Positions 23,954-36,338 of a stretch of 64,000 nucleotides of DNA are shown piece after piece. The stretch's first letter is position 1; each line of letters starts with the position of its first letter. Both the position numbers and the translations under genes were made by a program. Below the pieces are notes generated by a model that had not been told where the DNA came from, ran no database searches, and worked only from the letters and a program-made list of their open reading frames with translations. Location of the stretch: NCBI GenBank assembly GCA_000711775.1, contig ARYC01000778.1:61298-125297 (forward strand), written 5' to 3'. This DNA comes from Oxytricha trifallax (Eukaryota > Ciliophora > Spirotrichea > Sporadotrichida > Oxytrichidae).

Positions 23954-26704
23954 TCATTAGATCTCCTCAATAGATTCATAACCGTAATCTTGAGACTATT
24001 TATCATCATCATTATTTTTATTGAATTCCGAAATTAACTAAATTTTAATGAAATATAATCTATAATTAATCGAATATTCTTAGTATATATTATGATTATT
24101 GCCTTGATAAAATACATTCTAAAGTGGTTTGTCATCATTACCATTTCTTGTCTGCGGTTGCTGCATTGACTTCACATCACTCTATGCATCATATATAATT
24201 ATATTATAACCATATTTATCATTGTCGTCTTCATCATCAACTTCTTATATAGTTTTCTGATTTTTATGGTTTTTCTGTTGCTACTATTCCTTATGAATTA
24301 TTTAATTCTAGCTGCTTCTTAGATCATTATCACTGTCATCATCGTCAGGTGGTGCTAACTAGTTATTTTCATTGCCAGTAATCATAAACTTATTGAAACT
24401 GGGTTCGTGTAACAAACCTTTCTTCGTGCTGTGCTCTAAGTCTTCATTGTGATACTGCTGGCTGCTGCTCATATCAGGGGATGGTGCGTAGCTATCATTT
24501 TACAATGATTACGATAAAATATTGTGTTTTCTGTTTTAATTCTGGGTTTATTGAGTCTTTGGACGCTACATTGCGATTTATTACTGACTTCTTCTGAAAT
24601 GAGAGGCGTCATTATTTACAATATGGAGGTTTTAATTGTCGTAGGGGTTGTCTTGGTAGACATCATCGTTTTCAAGGCCTTCTAGGTCTACTGCTACAAA
24701 GTCATCACCTTACTTGTCTTGTAAATTTTTTAATTTAAATTAAAAAAGCAGATTGGAACACAAAATAGAGCAAGGTTTATCTCCTCCTCATCGTCTTCGT
24801 TAATGATTTATTGTTAATTATAGTGATTCCTATTATTCATTTAATTTTACAGGTTATTAAAGCAACAATTATAAAATAACGGGCAGAAATCCCAAAAATA
24901 CAACTATTCTTATAATATAGTAATTGAATTTTTCGAGGATCTATTTTTATATCATATGTCTAATAAAAAATGTCTATATTTATACTCTTAATTCTTCATT
25001 AAAAATGATTTATAATTAATTATCTTTAATGTTTTACTTCTTAACTTTTTCGTTTTTTTTACTTTACTCACATTTTTCATTCTTTCATTGAGTTAACTCG
25101 CAAGTTATCCTGGTGTATCTTCGTTAGGAATATTATTTTAATTATGATAGTCACTATTACTAAGATATCCCCCTGCAGTTGACTTTTTGCTAGGTATCCC
25201 ATCCGATTAAAGCGAAGTGACACTGGGATTATTAAGATTTCTCTTTACTTTTACCTGTGCAGTTCCTGGTCTCTGCTGTTGCTTTTATTGTTAATAGTTA
25301 ACTTCTATTTCTTGTATTTCATCAAGCACCTGCATTTTAGACTTGGCTCGCTTATATTCTTCGAGTTGTTCTTCTGGCCCGTACAATTAACTACCAGATT
25401 TATGATTGAATCTCTTGTTATGATTAGCTGTTTGTCTGTCTCTTGACTGAGGTCTCTGTATTATAACTCGATCTGGAAGCACTTTGATAGTGTCTTTGTT
25501 TTATATTAAACTATCTATTCCATCTAAGCCTTAATGATTTCTCTCGTGTCTCTCAATATCTTGTTTACTGATTAAATCAGGGGCTAGTGACTTAATATCG
25601 TTGTTTTTCCTGATTTATTCCAGTGTTTTCTGCCTGCGAATATTTGCTCGCTAGACTGTTTCATCTTCATCTCCGATATCACCTTGGAGGGATTGCTGGT
25701 TTGACTGATTTGCTTGTTGCTCTTTATTCTTTTTAACTGCCTTTAAAATCATCCACACAACAGCTCCAATGCAAAAAGCACAGATTAACCCACCTACAAT
25801 TACTGCAATTACTATTACCAGAATGGGGGCTTCTTGGTTACCAGTGTCACTTTAAACTATCCAATTATCGAACAGAGATATTTAAAGTGTAGCGTATATC
25901 AATATTAATTGTGTACATCGGGTTTATTTAAATTACAGTAAAATTATAAATTCATGTAAAATATATAGTAGCATGAGAGTATTTTGAAGAAGTAACTTTT
26001 ATGGTAGTATTTTTAAAAACGACCACATACATAATCATAGTATTTGCCAAGTTAAATCCATCCTACAAATAATTCTAAGTTTAATTTAACTGATACGATC
26101 CAACAATAGACTACATAGGTGTCTGTGATTGATATGAGTACCAAACGTATGCTTGATAATCTTCACTGTTATTAGTTAATTTTACTTAAAGTTGAAGTGT
26201 TTAAGTGGCTTGCTTTGAGAGTGTGTTGTTGTAGAAACAATATTCTGCTTTCTCCTAATCCAGTAAATTTGATCTAAAGTAGCCTATCGAGGGAACGATT
26301 AAAGAGTCTAGAGAAGTGCAGGGATTCTTTTGTATTCCCTGGCATTAATACAAATTCAAGTAATAATCGTACTCTGACTGTCTGGGGTGGGTTTAAGTGT
26401 AGTTATTATTACTGGGTAGACTTGAGGGGGATTGATAGGAAAAGACGCAATCAGGGCGATTGCATAATTGTGAAGTGGCATCTAATTAAGGACAACACTT
26501 TTGGGTTGAGCCGTCAGTGCAGAACTTTTGATTTGAAGTTTTTAAACATTAGAAACATGTGTTATCAGCTAATTATTTCATTTATCTATTTTAAAGACTA
26601 CATAAAATGTGATGATAATAATAATAATAAGCTAAGAGTGGTTATTACTATGTTAAGTTAAATGCAATAGATGCCAGTATAAAGTATGTTAACATGTTTC
26701 TCAT
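23954..26704 (-). CDS. Cys-rich single-pass membrane protein, family member B
   Basis: ATG at 26704 gives a signal peptide (MRNMLTYFILASIAFNL), then after an IES a Cys-rich start: TCFQCLKTSNQKFC, QKCCPQLD, LCNRPDCVF and YQCQGIQKNPC. The ectodomain continues to about 26000. The membrane helix is ILVIVIAVIVGGLICAFCIG near 25790. The tail is long, Gln/Asp/Arg-rich and poorly ordered, ending near 23957 with YESIEEIQ and TGA at 23954-23956. Neighbours A and C have the same plan. Unresolved frame breaks, probably IESs or introns, lie near 25870-25980, 24880-25060 and 24730. No enzyme domain is recognised; receptor or surface-protein roles are only possibilities. Confidence 0.72.
26561..26653. other. 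Probable 93-bp IES after the signal peptide, pointer ATGT
   Basis: ATGT (ACAT on the coding strand) at 26557-26560 and 26650-26653. Removal places TCFQCL directly after the signal peptide, matching family members. The insert is in frame without TGA, so the support is family layout plus AT/ATT-repeat composition. Confidence 0.6.
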
Positions 26705-27090
26705 GAGATGGCTTTTTATGCTTTTCATTTCATTTTTGGATTATGTTTTAATTTGTTTATTGGTGATTACATAATATGAAGCCATCGAAACCATTCCAAT
26801 TTATTTATAATTTTAAATTTATCTCTTAAAAAACTATAAATACTTTGAGAATATTAATTTAATCCGATGACTAAGAGTGTAAATAACTTATTATTTTATT
26901 TTAATATGATCAAAATAACACAACATAAATCTGCTTTTATAATTTATTTATTCATAACATAAGGAGGTATTTTACCAGGTTTTCATACATTATTCTCAAC
27001 TTAATCTATTACAAATTTATTAGAATAATTTATAAATTAAATTATTCTGCAATATTATAGTAATATTCAAAGAATAATATATCTATATTT

Positions 27091-28435
27091 TAAGTAAACA
27101 TAAATATATGATATATAAATCTCTCCACTGGTTCAATATGGTCATAATCCTCCAAAGCAAGGGAGTCAACACTAGGATCCACTCCAAGTGATTGACTAAC
27201 AGTAATGCCTCCAGCACTCTCAGTAATGCCCTTGTGGTTACCGCCATCATTTGAGTCGAGCAAGTGGTTGGTATCATCTGGTAGGTCCTCTTCGATTTCC
27301 TCCTCAAAGTCATCTCCATAAGTATCAATTAAATCATCTTCCCTCTTGCTGTACTTTCCTGATTTATTATTATTGTTGTCGTTATTACAAAAATAAAACA
27401 TTAGATTTATTTAAGTAGTTAATGATTTACAATATTCCATTCTGGGATAGTTGGTGCAAATTGATATCCCGATTTTTCTTCACGCTTATGCTCCTCTAAC
27501 ATGCGATTTGCTCTCTCTAAATGACTATCTGTAATTGACTTCTCTTCTTTCTATATAAAAAAATAATGTACACTATAAAATAGATTTATCATTAAAATAT
27601 TTGTAAATTATTCTTGTTTAGGTGGTTACTGATAAGTATTGACATTAGAGGCAGACTTGACTGAGTTCTTGGAGATATCAGCAACATTGTCTCTGCTGCT
27701 GCTATGACTGTTGTTTCCACTGCTATCACTGTTGTTATTTTTGCTGTTATCATATTTATTGGCATAGGTATCTGGGAGTGCATAGTTACTGGGAGCAGCA
27801 GCTGCTTTGTGTTGACTAATCTGTGCATTGAGCGACTTCTCCTCAGCCTTTTATTTGTTGCTGCTCATAGAAGAGACTGGTCTGTCGTTTGACAAGAAAC
27901 TCTCCACTAGTTGTGCCATTATTGGCTTGTTTGGGGAGGGATCACTAAGACCCACTTTGCGGGAGAGTTCCTCTTTTGACATGCTGTTTTAAGCTGTTAG
28001 GTTTACTTCTGGCATGAAAATTGCTATCAATTAATATTAATGTATGGAGATGTTAGGATATATTATAGATTGAGTTAAAATATAGTATGATGCTAGAGTG
28101 TAATCTAGTTTGTTGAATTCTAAGAATTCTTTTACTAATTCAGCACAGATCACTCCACTTGCATGTTGCATTACCTTACGAGCATTTAATATACAATAGA
28201 TTAATATCACACATTTTTAACAGATGAAATCTATATTTTAACTATTTACGCTAAATTTTTAGTGTATTTTATTGTGTGAATTAGGGTTTTCCCAGTGGAA
28301 TCCCGACTGTCCCTTCTCAATAGTATCCTGATTATCAATTACCTTGAACACGCACGATCTCAGTTGAGCTCGCAATTGCCCCAAAATACCATTGGTCTCG
28401 AGAGTCTAGATTACTAAATTTTTCAATTCGTCCAT
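27091..28435 (-). CDS. FOP/CEP43 (FGFR1OP)-like basal-body protein
   Basis: ATG at 28435 starts MDELKNLVIQTLETNGIL, followed by QLRAQLRSCVFKVID, which matches the N-terminus of FOP family proteins. The next segment, after an IES or intron near 28200-28260, has GVICAELVKEFLEFNKLDYT and PEVN, the LisH-type dimerisation region. The central part is Ser/Asn-rich (27600-27870). The C-terminus carries VDPSVDSLALEDYDHIEPVE, recalling the conserved end of protist FOP proteins. FOP proteins dock at centrioles/basal bodies and support ciliogenesis, fitting a ciliate. Introns or IESs separate segments near 28020-28090, 27550-27590 and 27400-27430. No TGA follows closely in frame after the last motif, so the exact 3' end is uncertain. 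Confidence 0.85.
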
Positions 28436-28770
28436 TTTATTAGGGTATTGTTAATATTTGAATTATGAATTATACAACTAAGTCACAAATTTAAATTAAT
28501 TATACAACTAAACTTAGCAAGTGTATTAATGGGAGAAATTAATATGATAAATATGTTTGAAAGGTTTAGTTATATATAATTAACATTAATTAAATTGTGT
28601 GAATGAATATTTTATACTTAAACTTGTAAACTTTAATCTATAGTTGAATCTTCATAGTATTTCACATCTTAAAGTGATTAAATTATATATAAAATATTTC
28701 AAACTTGTCGCTGCTTTTTATTTTTATAATTTGTAGAATTATCTGATTAACTTTTAGCAATTAAACTTCC

Positions 28771-31392
28771 TCATTAGTGCAATCCTTTGAGACCTCTTGC
28801 CACAGCTTCATGATCTAACTGCTGTTGATTAACAGTATTTAACTGGTCATCTTGTAATTTTCTATGACTATTAGACTCAGATTGATAGCTATAATCCAGA
28901 GACTTGAAATTAGATTTATAGCCACCACCCTTAACAGAATCGATTCTTCTCATTTGACTGTTCTTCTTCTTGATTTTCTTGTTTTCGTACTTGTCCATCT
29001 GCTCTTTCAAGTATTACTGCCTTCCAGCGAACCCTGTGCTACTCTGCAGGGATAAATCGTCTCCAACACGATTAGAAACAGCAGGGGATTAATGCAAAAT
29101 TTTATCCATCATTTATGTGAACTTGCCTGTGGAATCGCCAACTGCATTGGCAAGAATCATTCTGGCTTGAGGCTTATTTCCTATATTTTAGGGAGTGTTC
29201 CATTCCATAGATTTCCTAGATTCTCCTCCGTTTTCAACGTTGATTTATAGCAAAAACAATTGTATTACTCTAAAATTTAACTAATTAGGCTTCAATGTTA
29301 AATTTGCTCATAATATGTATTTAATTAATTATACCTTCTTCCAATATTAGCATTGAGATTTACTGCTGATTAATAAACAGTTTGAGGTTATAATAAGTGA
29401 TTTTAGGTTTTGGTGCTTATTAATGGGAGAACTGCTATTGACTACTAGAATTCATCATTTGGCCCATTATCATGCCTTATCATAGTACTATTTTGCATAT
29501 CATTAATTTTCTTTTCATTAAGAAATTCTTAATAAGTTTTTTTAGATGAAATTATTTTGATGACTTCCTGAATAGGGATCAAGAGAGAAACCGATTGAGT
29601 CAGGTGCATTTTAGTTTAATATATAACCTCCTCTTTATGTCCTTCCCCCTGTCGTTTGCTATTATAAGTAATTTACTTAAAATTCTATAAATCTTATGAT
29701 TTTCACCTAAAAGATTCTTTAAGTGATTTTGTGCAATATTCTCCCCCCATATTTCTAGCTAATATAGTTTAAACTTTAAAGCGTTAGTCTTGTTTATGCT
29801 TATCATTTAAATAATTGCATAATATCTATATAATATATAATAAATTTATTCAATTTTAATGTTTTGTGGGCATCTCCAAGGCATGCGTAGATTCATTAAG
29901 ATTTTTATTGTAATCACTGTGTATGTAGCTGTTTTAATTTATTTGAGAATTTCTAGCAGTATTAAAATACATCACAGCTTCTTCGTAGTCTAAGTTAATT
30001 AAATGTTATTTTAATTAGCTACTAAATTCTTATAGAATATGCATTTTAATCACTATTTTATGATAGAAGTTTTATTTCTCGATTGGGGCTAACTCATAGT
30101 CGGTTAGATCTGTAGCAGTAACCTTAGGTGGCTTCTTTTTAAGTTTTTTCTTGCCCTCAATAAACTCTTTGCAAATATAATCATTAAAAAACTGACTATT
30201 AATGCTTCACCTTACAATATTATAATGATTAATTGGTTTAACAATGACTATTTGATAAAGAACTATTCCAATTACAATTAATCCAAGGAGAGTGTAGATA
30301 GCAATCTAGGGTTTAGCTTCAATCGTCTATTCCTTCACATAGATTATTGTAGTATTTGTTATATAGGTTATGTTAGGCTGAGAATAGTTGCAATATCTTA
30401 TACCATTTTAAAAATAACAAATGCCACTTTCTAATCTTTATTATTATGGCTTAATTAAAGGATAATATAATTTAAATAATCAATCATTTAGTGCGTAATA
30501 GGTTCCATTGCATGTGAGATCAACCCATTTGTAAGTATAGGAGATATTTAGTGAAGGTGAGGTATCATAAGCTACAGCCAAGATATAAACTGTTTAGTCA
30601 GAGTTGAAGGTAAATTAATACCCAGAATAAAAACTCACTGAGGTTTCATTTGCTGCTTTCAACGCTGATGTCCCATTGTTTAGATTTAATTTATTATCTC
30701 AAAAATCAAAATAATACAAATTAGAGGAAGGTACATGTTTAACCTTCAGTCTATAGTGATTTAATAATATATTTAGATAGAGATAGGTATTTGTCATGGT
30801 ATTAATTGTGACACTAATCTTGCTTGCATTAGAATTCAAACTAGTCTTAGCAGTTAAATCGCTTGCTTTTAGAGTCCAGTAGCATATAGAGTACTACACA
30901 AATTTACTGCCAGTCACAATGCTGTAATTTTTTCCTAGCTATACTATTTAATCTGGATCTGAGCCACCACAGGCTTTGACTTCGTAGGGGCAAGTGTACA
31001 GTCTCATAGAAGTAGTCTGAAGGTTGTTAGAGCACACATCTCTCTGGCAAATTAATAATGTTTTGAGAATTGAGAATATAACTATAATGGTATATAAGGC
31101 AAGCACGATCTGTTGTACTTGTAGAAGCACAGCAATAGCTTCTTGTATCAACAGTTTATATCAAAATTAATATGAAACATCTCCATTTAAGACATCGACA
31201 TAATGAATATTATAACATTATTTTATTGAAATGAGTGTTATCTTTGCAAATAAAATTAGTGGATGTTGATAAGCAAGTAGAACATCCGCTGGATGTAGTT
31301 ATTTCATCTTGACAATTAACTGTAATTAATTATGAGCTTATTATTATTCCTAAAGCAAATAATGTGAGTAAATTGGATTTCATAATTCCCAT
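28771..31392 (-). CDS. Cys-rich single-pass membrane protein, family member C
   Basis: ATG at 31392; signal peptide MGIMKSNLLTLFALGIIISS. The ectodomain has SGCSTCLSTSTNFICKD, then (after two IESs) TRSYCCAST, RACQRDVCSNN and YTCPYEVKACGGSDP. The membrane helix is IAIYTLLGLIVIGIVLYQIV near 30270. The tail is Lys/Gln-rich, spread over several segments (30170-30060, 29990-29880, 29750-29400, 29000-28774), and ends GLKGLH with TGA at 28771-28773. The Cys spacing follows members A and B. Gaps between tail segments are AT-rich and contain IESs or introns I could not place exactly. Function unknown. Confidence 0.72.
31051..31102. other. 52-bp IES, pointer GGCAA
   Basis: GGCAA (TTGCC on the coding strand) at 31046-31050 and 31098-31102. 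Deletion corrects a frameshift and produces RACQRDVCSNN, which parallels LCNRPDCVF in member B. Confidence 0.85.
31150..31242. other. Probable 93-bp IES, pointer TATC
   Basis: TATC (GATA on the coding strand) at 31146-31149 and 31239-31242. Removal gives ICKDTRSYCC, matching the FC...CC spacing of member B. The insert is in frame without TGA, so the evidence is paralogue layout. Confidence 0.55.
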
Positions 31393-32726
31393 GTTAGCTA
31401 AGGATTTTTATTTATAGCTTAATCTTAAATGGTTTTTAAAAGATCTTCATATAATAAATAAATTATTTAATGGTTGTAAATTCAAATAGAATTAAGGATA
31501 TTCGCTATGATTATAAACAATTTATAAAAAATATTTTTAAAAACAATATAAATAAAAATTTAATTAAATAAGTTTTCCATATTTTAGGGAAAATTTACAA
31601 TCATGTTAGGCTATTAATTTAAAAGATCTAAAGAAATTAGAATACCAATTAAACACAAATTCAAAAATAAATTTAATTTTATGCCTACTTCTCTAATATA
31701 ATTGTTTTTATTAAAGAGATTATTCTTAGGCCTCTCTTTATGATTGTTCAGTTGCAGTTTAATCATTTAAATAACTTATATATGTTAAAAATGTAATAAA
31801 AAATATAATCATCAAATAAACTTCTATACAAATTATTAATTTCATTTTATATATAAATTAAAGTGGATAACTAGAATAATTTTGATTGAGATAAAAATTA
31901 ATATATAATTTTAGAAAATTACTTTATAATTTGTAACAAACAATTTATCTAATTGAAACAATTAATACATCCACATTAAATCGTTTTCATTTTTAATGTT
32001 ATAAATATTTCAGATTTAATTTATTCACACTTAATAATAATTGAAGCGATGGGGTTCTAAAAAATATATTTTATTACTGAAAATATTAAACTCAAAAATA
32101 TAGTTATTAAATCATAAAATTTATACTTAACAATCTTTTTATTTTTAAAAGGTTTTTTTATATTTATATATCTTTTCATCTAATATATATATGATCTTCC
32201 TCCTAATCATATAAATTATTTTTATATTATTTCTTTTAAATGTAAAATTACTGTTAACCTTTAATTTTTTATTATAAAATTGATAATTTTTTGTGTTTAT
32301 CATAGTTAAATATTAATAAAGGGATGTTTTACCAATAATTTTATATAAAATGGAAAAAAAGCAAAAAAATTCAATAAATAATAACCCTAAAACTAAATTA
32401 ATATTATTTAGTTCTTAGATACATCCTACAATATCCATTAATAATTGTACATCAATCCAATTTTTAATATTGTTTCTAAATTAGAAATAAAAATATTATA
32501 ATATAATTTTTAAAGTAATAATGTTGGTGATTGAGAAAGCTAAAGAATCTAATCTTAAATCTCCATATTATAAGACTAATACAAAGTTTTGCACATCCAT
32601 AAATATTGTAATATAATCAATTAAATTTAATAAATTGTAACTATTATATATTGACTATTTATATAAGTAAGTTTAATAAATATTGAGAGAAATGATGAGA
32701 AAAATAATAGTGAATATTAGAGTATA
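31393..32726. other. AT-rich intergenic region between divergent genes
   Basis: About 1.3 kb, overwhelmingly A and T, with no open frame of normal composition. No structured element recognised. Confidence 0.6.
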
Positions 32727-35122
32727 ATGAAAAGATCAATGAACGAATTTAACACTCTATATTCAGAGAGATCACTTAAAACTCATAATAAATATGTAAG
32801 TTTAACTATTTGGTTTTGTAATGTTATCAAAATTTTCAATAAATTATTACACTTTATTTTATAAGAATAGAGGGTTTATCATGTTTCCTTTTAGATGTAT
32901 GATTTTATGAATGACCCAGAGAGACTGATATAGAGGTTAAAGTCAAATAGCCCACATTAGTATACTTCCTTTTCTGATTTCAATTAGGTTCTCGTAAGTA
33001 TTTTTAATTATATAATTATCCATCTGGGTAGCAAGAAAGGGAAGAAAGAGCAAAAAAATGATTATATATTCCTGGTTGGTTTAATCCCCAGTATTAATTT
33101 TTGTAAAGCATTATATAATAATAATAATAATAATTATATAATTCTTAATTCATTATTAATAAAAAACAATAGAAAAGTTCGTTTTAAGATGGAATGAAGC
33201 TTCTAAAATAAAATTAGAAGTAAAAACAGATGCTTGGTAAAACTATGGTAAGAGCAACTAGTGCAAAGAAAATTGTGAAAGTTAACCCATATAAAAAGGT
33301 TTTGAAAGTTAATCATAATTCAAGATTGTATCAGGGGCAATCTAAGGATAAAATCAGTCATTGAGGCTCACTAAATAACAGTTTCAATGAGGGACATGCA
33401 TAAGGAGGAAAATAAAAGCAGATAGAATCTTAAGAAATGTATAATATCAGGTTTCCTAAACTATTGATGCTATATTATTTTATATGGAAAATATTTGCGA
33501 TTCTTAGTTGATTTATGATAAACCAAGGCAAAGATAAATCTAATTCGACTTAACCTCAAATAAGTTCAATTGAAGATATCAACCAGTTATTACAGAAAAT
33601 AAACCTCTAATCTACTGACCCCAATGAAATACCAGTTTTTGAATCAATTAAAGACACTAATTTTTTAGAATCTATTGCAAAATAAATAACTAGAGAATAC
33701 CGACACGAATCTCTTTTAGGTAATGAAATCTTAACATAAAATCATGATACAGAATCTCAAAATATGCTTTACGGTTCTCAGCCTACTTCCTAAAATGATC
33801 AAAGAAGTATTAATTAATTAGAGCTTTAGTAGTAAAGTAAATCTGAACTAAAATAACTGATAATCTAACCAAGAGATAATAAAAGAAGTCTCCATTATGC
33901 GAAATCGTTACAAGATTTATAGACAAAGCTAAGCTTACAGAGTCGCAAGAATGATAGTACATTCTTGAAAAACTCTATTAGAGAGTAGCCAAGGATAATG
34001 ATGAATCAAAATTAAATCAAGATTCTAGATCAACTTTAGTTTTATGATAGAAATTAACATATTTTGCCAATAAATAAAATAAGTTATTACTTTATGCAAC
34101 AAGTTACAATGTAATTTTATAATTATTTTTGCCGAATAAATTTAACAAAAGAATTTATTTTAAATATGATTTAACTTTAAGAATAAGGATAAATACCGAT
34201 AAAGTCTTAGGTTTACAACACACCAAGAGAATTGATGCAAAACCAAGAATACTTCTTAACAAAAACAATAAATGAAGTTTAAGCATTCGAGAGAAAATAA
34301 AGTATTGCATAGAAACTGAATTCTCAAAGGAAATCTCATAGTAAACTTTTAACTTCAAAGATGCTGTTTGAGAATCAACATATTTAAGAAAATATGAGAA
34401 GCAAAGATCGTTTGACTCTTAGTCGACTAAACTTATTAAGTTCTTATATTAAATTTACTTTTAATTCTTACTTCTTAAATTTATGCGAAAAGACTCAAAA
34501 TCATGTCAATAAGTCTTATCTCTTGAAATAAGTATTAAACTAAAGTAGAAACGATTAGAACAGCTACTTGTAACCTAGTTTATAATAAGATCCAATTTTA
34601 AACCTAAATATCTCTTAGAATATGAACTACTCTCAAATATTGCTTGATATCTACAATAAAGACACATAAAATAAAGACCAGTCCCTGCTTATATAGAGAC
34701 AGTACAATAAAAATTTCAAGAATACATTTAAATATAAGCCAAATCGTAAGATAGAAAACATTTTTAAAAAAGATAGAAAGAGTTCCCTCTCTGTTTTAAT
34801 GAAAAATAAACTTCAAGATACAATAGACGAATCTAATATGTTTGAGGAACCAGAGCAAGTTCCTAATAAGGAACAAGATATGGCTTAAAATATCTCAAGC
34901 TATCAAACTTTGAAATAGAAATAGTAGAAGTACTTAAATTATGTAATTAAAAACAAAAATAAACAGGGTAAATCTTAATACATTGAGGCATTAAGGTATC
35001 TCAGAGATCAAAGTGAAAAGTAATAGGTTTTCAATTTAGAAAATGAAAGCAATATGAAAATGAGAAAAACTTAAATCAGTATAAATAAAGCTATTAGTCT
35101 TGATGATTTATTGAAAGAATGA
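32727..35122 (+). CDS. Unrecognised Gln/Asn/Lys-rich protein
   Basis: ATG at 32727 (MKRSMNEFNTLYSERS...), a 99-bp intron at 32796-32894 (GTAAG..CTTTTAG), a second exon to 32993, a second intron from 32994 (GTAAG) to near 33170-33190, then a long open frame from about 33530 to TGA 35120-35122. The main part (about 530 codons) is rich in Gln, Asn, Ser and Lys with helical stretches and no domain I recognise; it ends AISLDDLLKE. Two in-frame TGAs (33362-33364 and near 33510) separate apparently coding segments. They probably lie in or beside IESs whose pointers I could not identify, so the 5' third is provisional. Confidence 0.65.
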
Positions 35123-35217
35123 AGAAAGTAATTGATAATTTTATCATAACTTATCATATAAATTCTAAATATACACCAAATTAATTTCTTTAAAGCATAA
35201 AATTAAATCTAATCTCT

Positions 35218-36207
35218 TCACTCATCAAATAACACATCTCTCCTAGCTTTATAATGAATATTAATTTTTGCTTTTTTAAGCCATTTGAGCCCAGTATATA
35301 CTGTATAAGCAGCATTTTAGAATTTCAAGAAATTAACTAATTTCAAGAGCTGCTTCACTTCTTTGATGCATTCGTTTAAATCCATTTCAGCTTTGATCAC
35401 TCGATTCATGTTTAGGTAGAGACCCACGCAGTATGAGGTGTTTGTGTATTTCTTTATGAAAGCGATAATTTGGCGGAAGATTTTGCTCACAATCTAAGCA
35501 TTTAATGAATGTTAATCAATTTTTTTATTAGAAGTTAAAAATACTCTTAATAGGTGATTAATTACACTTACCTCATAATGAATTTTTATCAAACCTAGGA
35601 CGTCAGAAGTTCCTATAAAACTCTTTGGTTCTGGTACTTTAAATTTCTTAGTTAAAGCTCCCTATATTGATTACATTTGAGAATTATAACTTACAATTCT
35701 ACAGGCTTCATTTACATAAAATAATTAACTGTATCATACAAAAATTTCTATGAATTAGAGAAAAAACTGCAGTCATTTAAATTAAAATTTAAGGATTGTT
35801 AACTTTTTCAAAACAGGCAGTAAGATACTACAGTATATCCTAGAGAGGAGGGAGTACACTATTTTCTCTGCCCACAAATAGACACCTTTCTTATAAATCT
35901 TATAATAAAACTCCTAAATCATTAATTTTCTTGTCTACTGCATCTACTTATCTCAATAATTTGGCATTGTAATTATCATCAGTTCTATATACGCATTTAT
36001 ATATCCGTTTTTATCAATTTAATTTCAATTTATTTAAGAATGTGATTCAATTATATAAATTATGGAATTTGCCACTTACTGATTATCTGATTTGTAGGCT
36101 TCCTTAAAAGTTTACTCATTAGTATTATCTTGTATATTGCTATTGACGATGTTTTGATTTTCTTCTAAAAGCAACATGTTTTAACAATATTCAAACTTAC
36201 TTTCCAT
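35218..36207 (-). CDS. Unrecognised small helical protein with several short introns
   Basis: ATG at 36207, TGA at 35218-35220. Three clear GT..AG introns: 35995-36079 (85 bp), 35662-35694 (33 bp) and 35494-35571 (78 bp). Coding segments include VDAVDKKINDLGVLLQDLQE, FKVPEPKSFIGTSDVLGLIK, and a well-ordered helical C-terminus (IVSKIFRQIIAFIKKY..., MDLNECIKEVKQLLKLVNF). No family recognised. One frame break near 35740-35790 is unresolved and may be an IES. It is tail-to-tail with the preceding plus-strand gene, 95 bp apart. Confidence 0.65.
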
Positions 36208-36338
36208 TTTAAATTCAAATATATTATAATTTCTACAATAATTACAATTTTATTATTTTAAATTTATAAATCAATGAAAAATTTTTAATTTTTTCAAATA
36301 TACTATTTATTGTTTATAATTTGTTAATTAAAATATAA

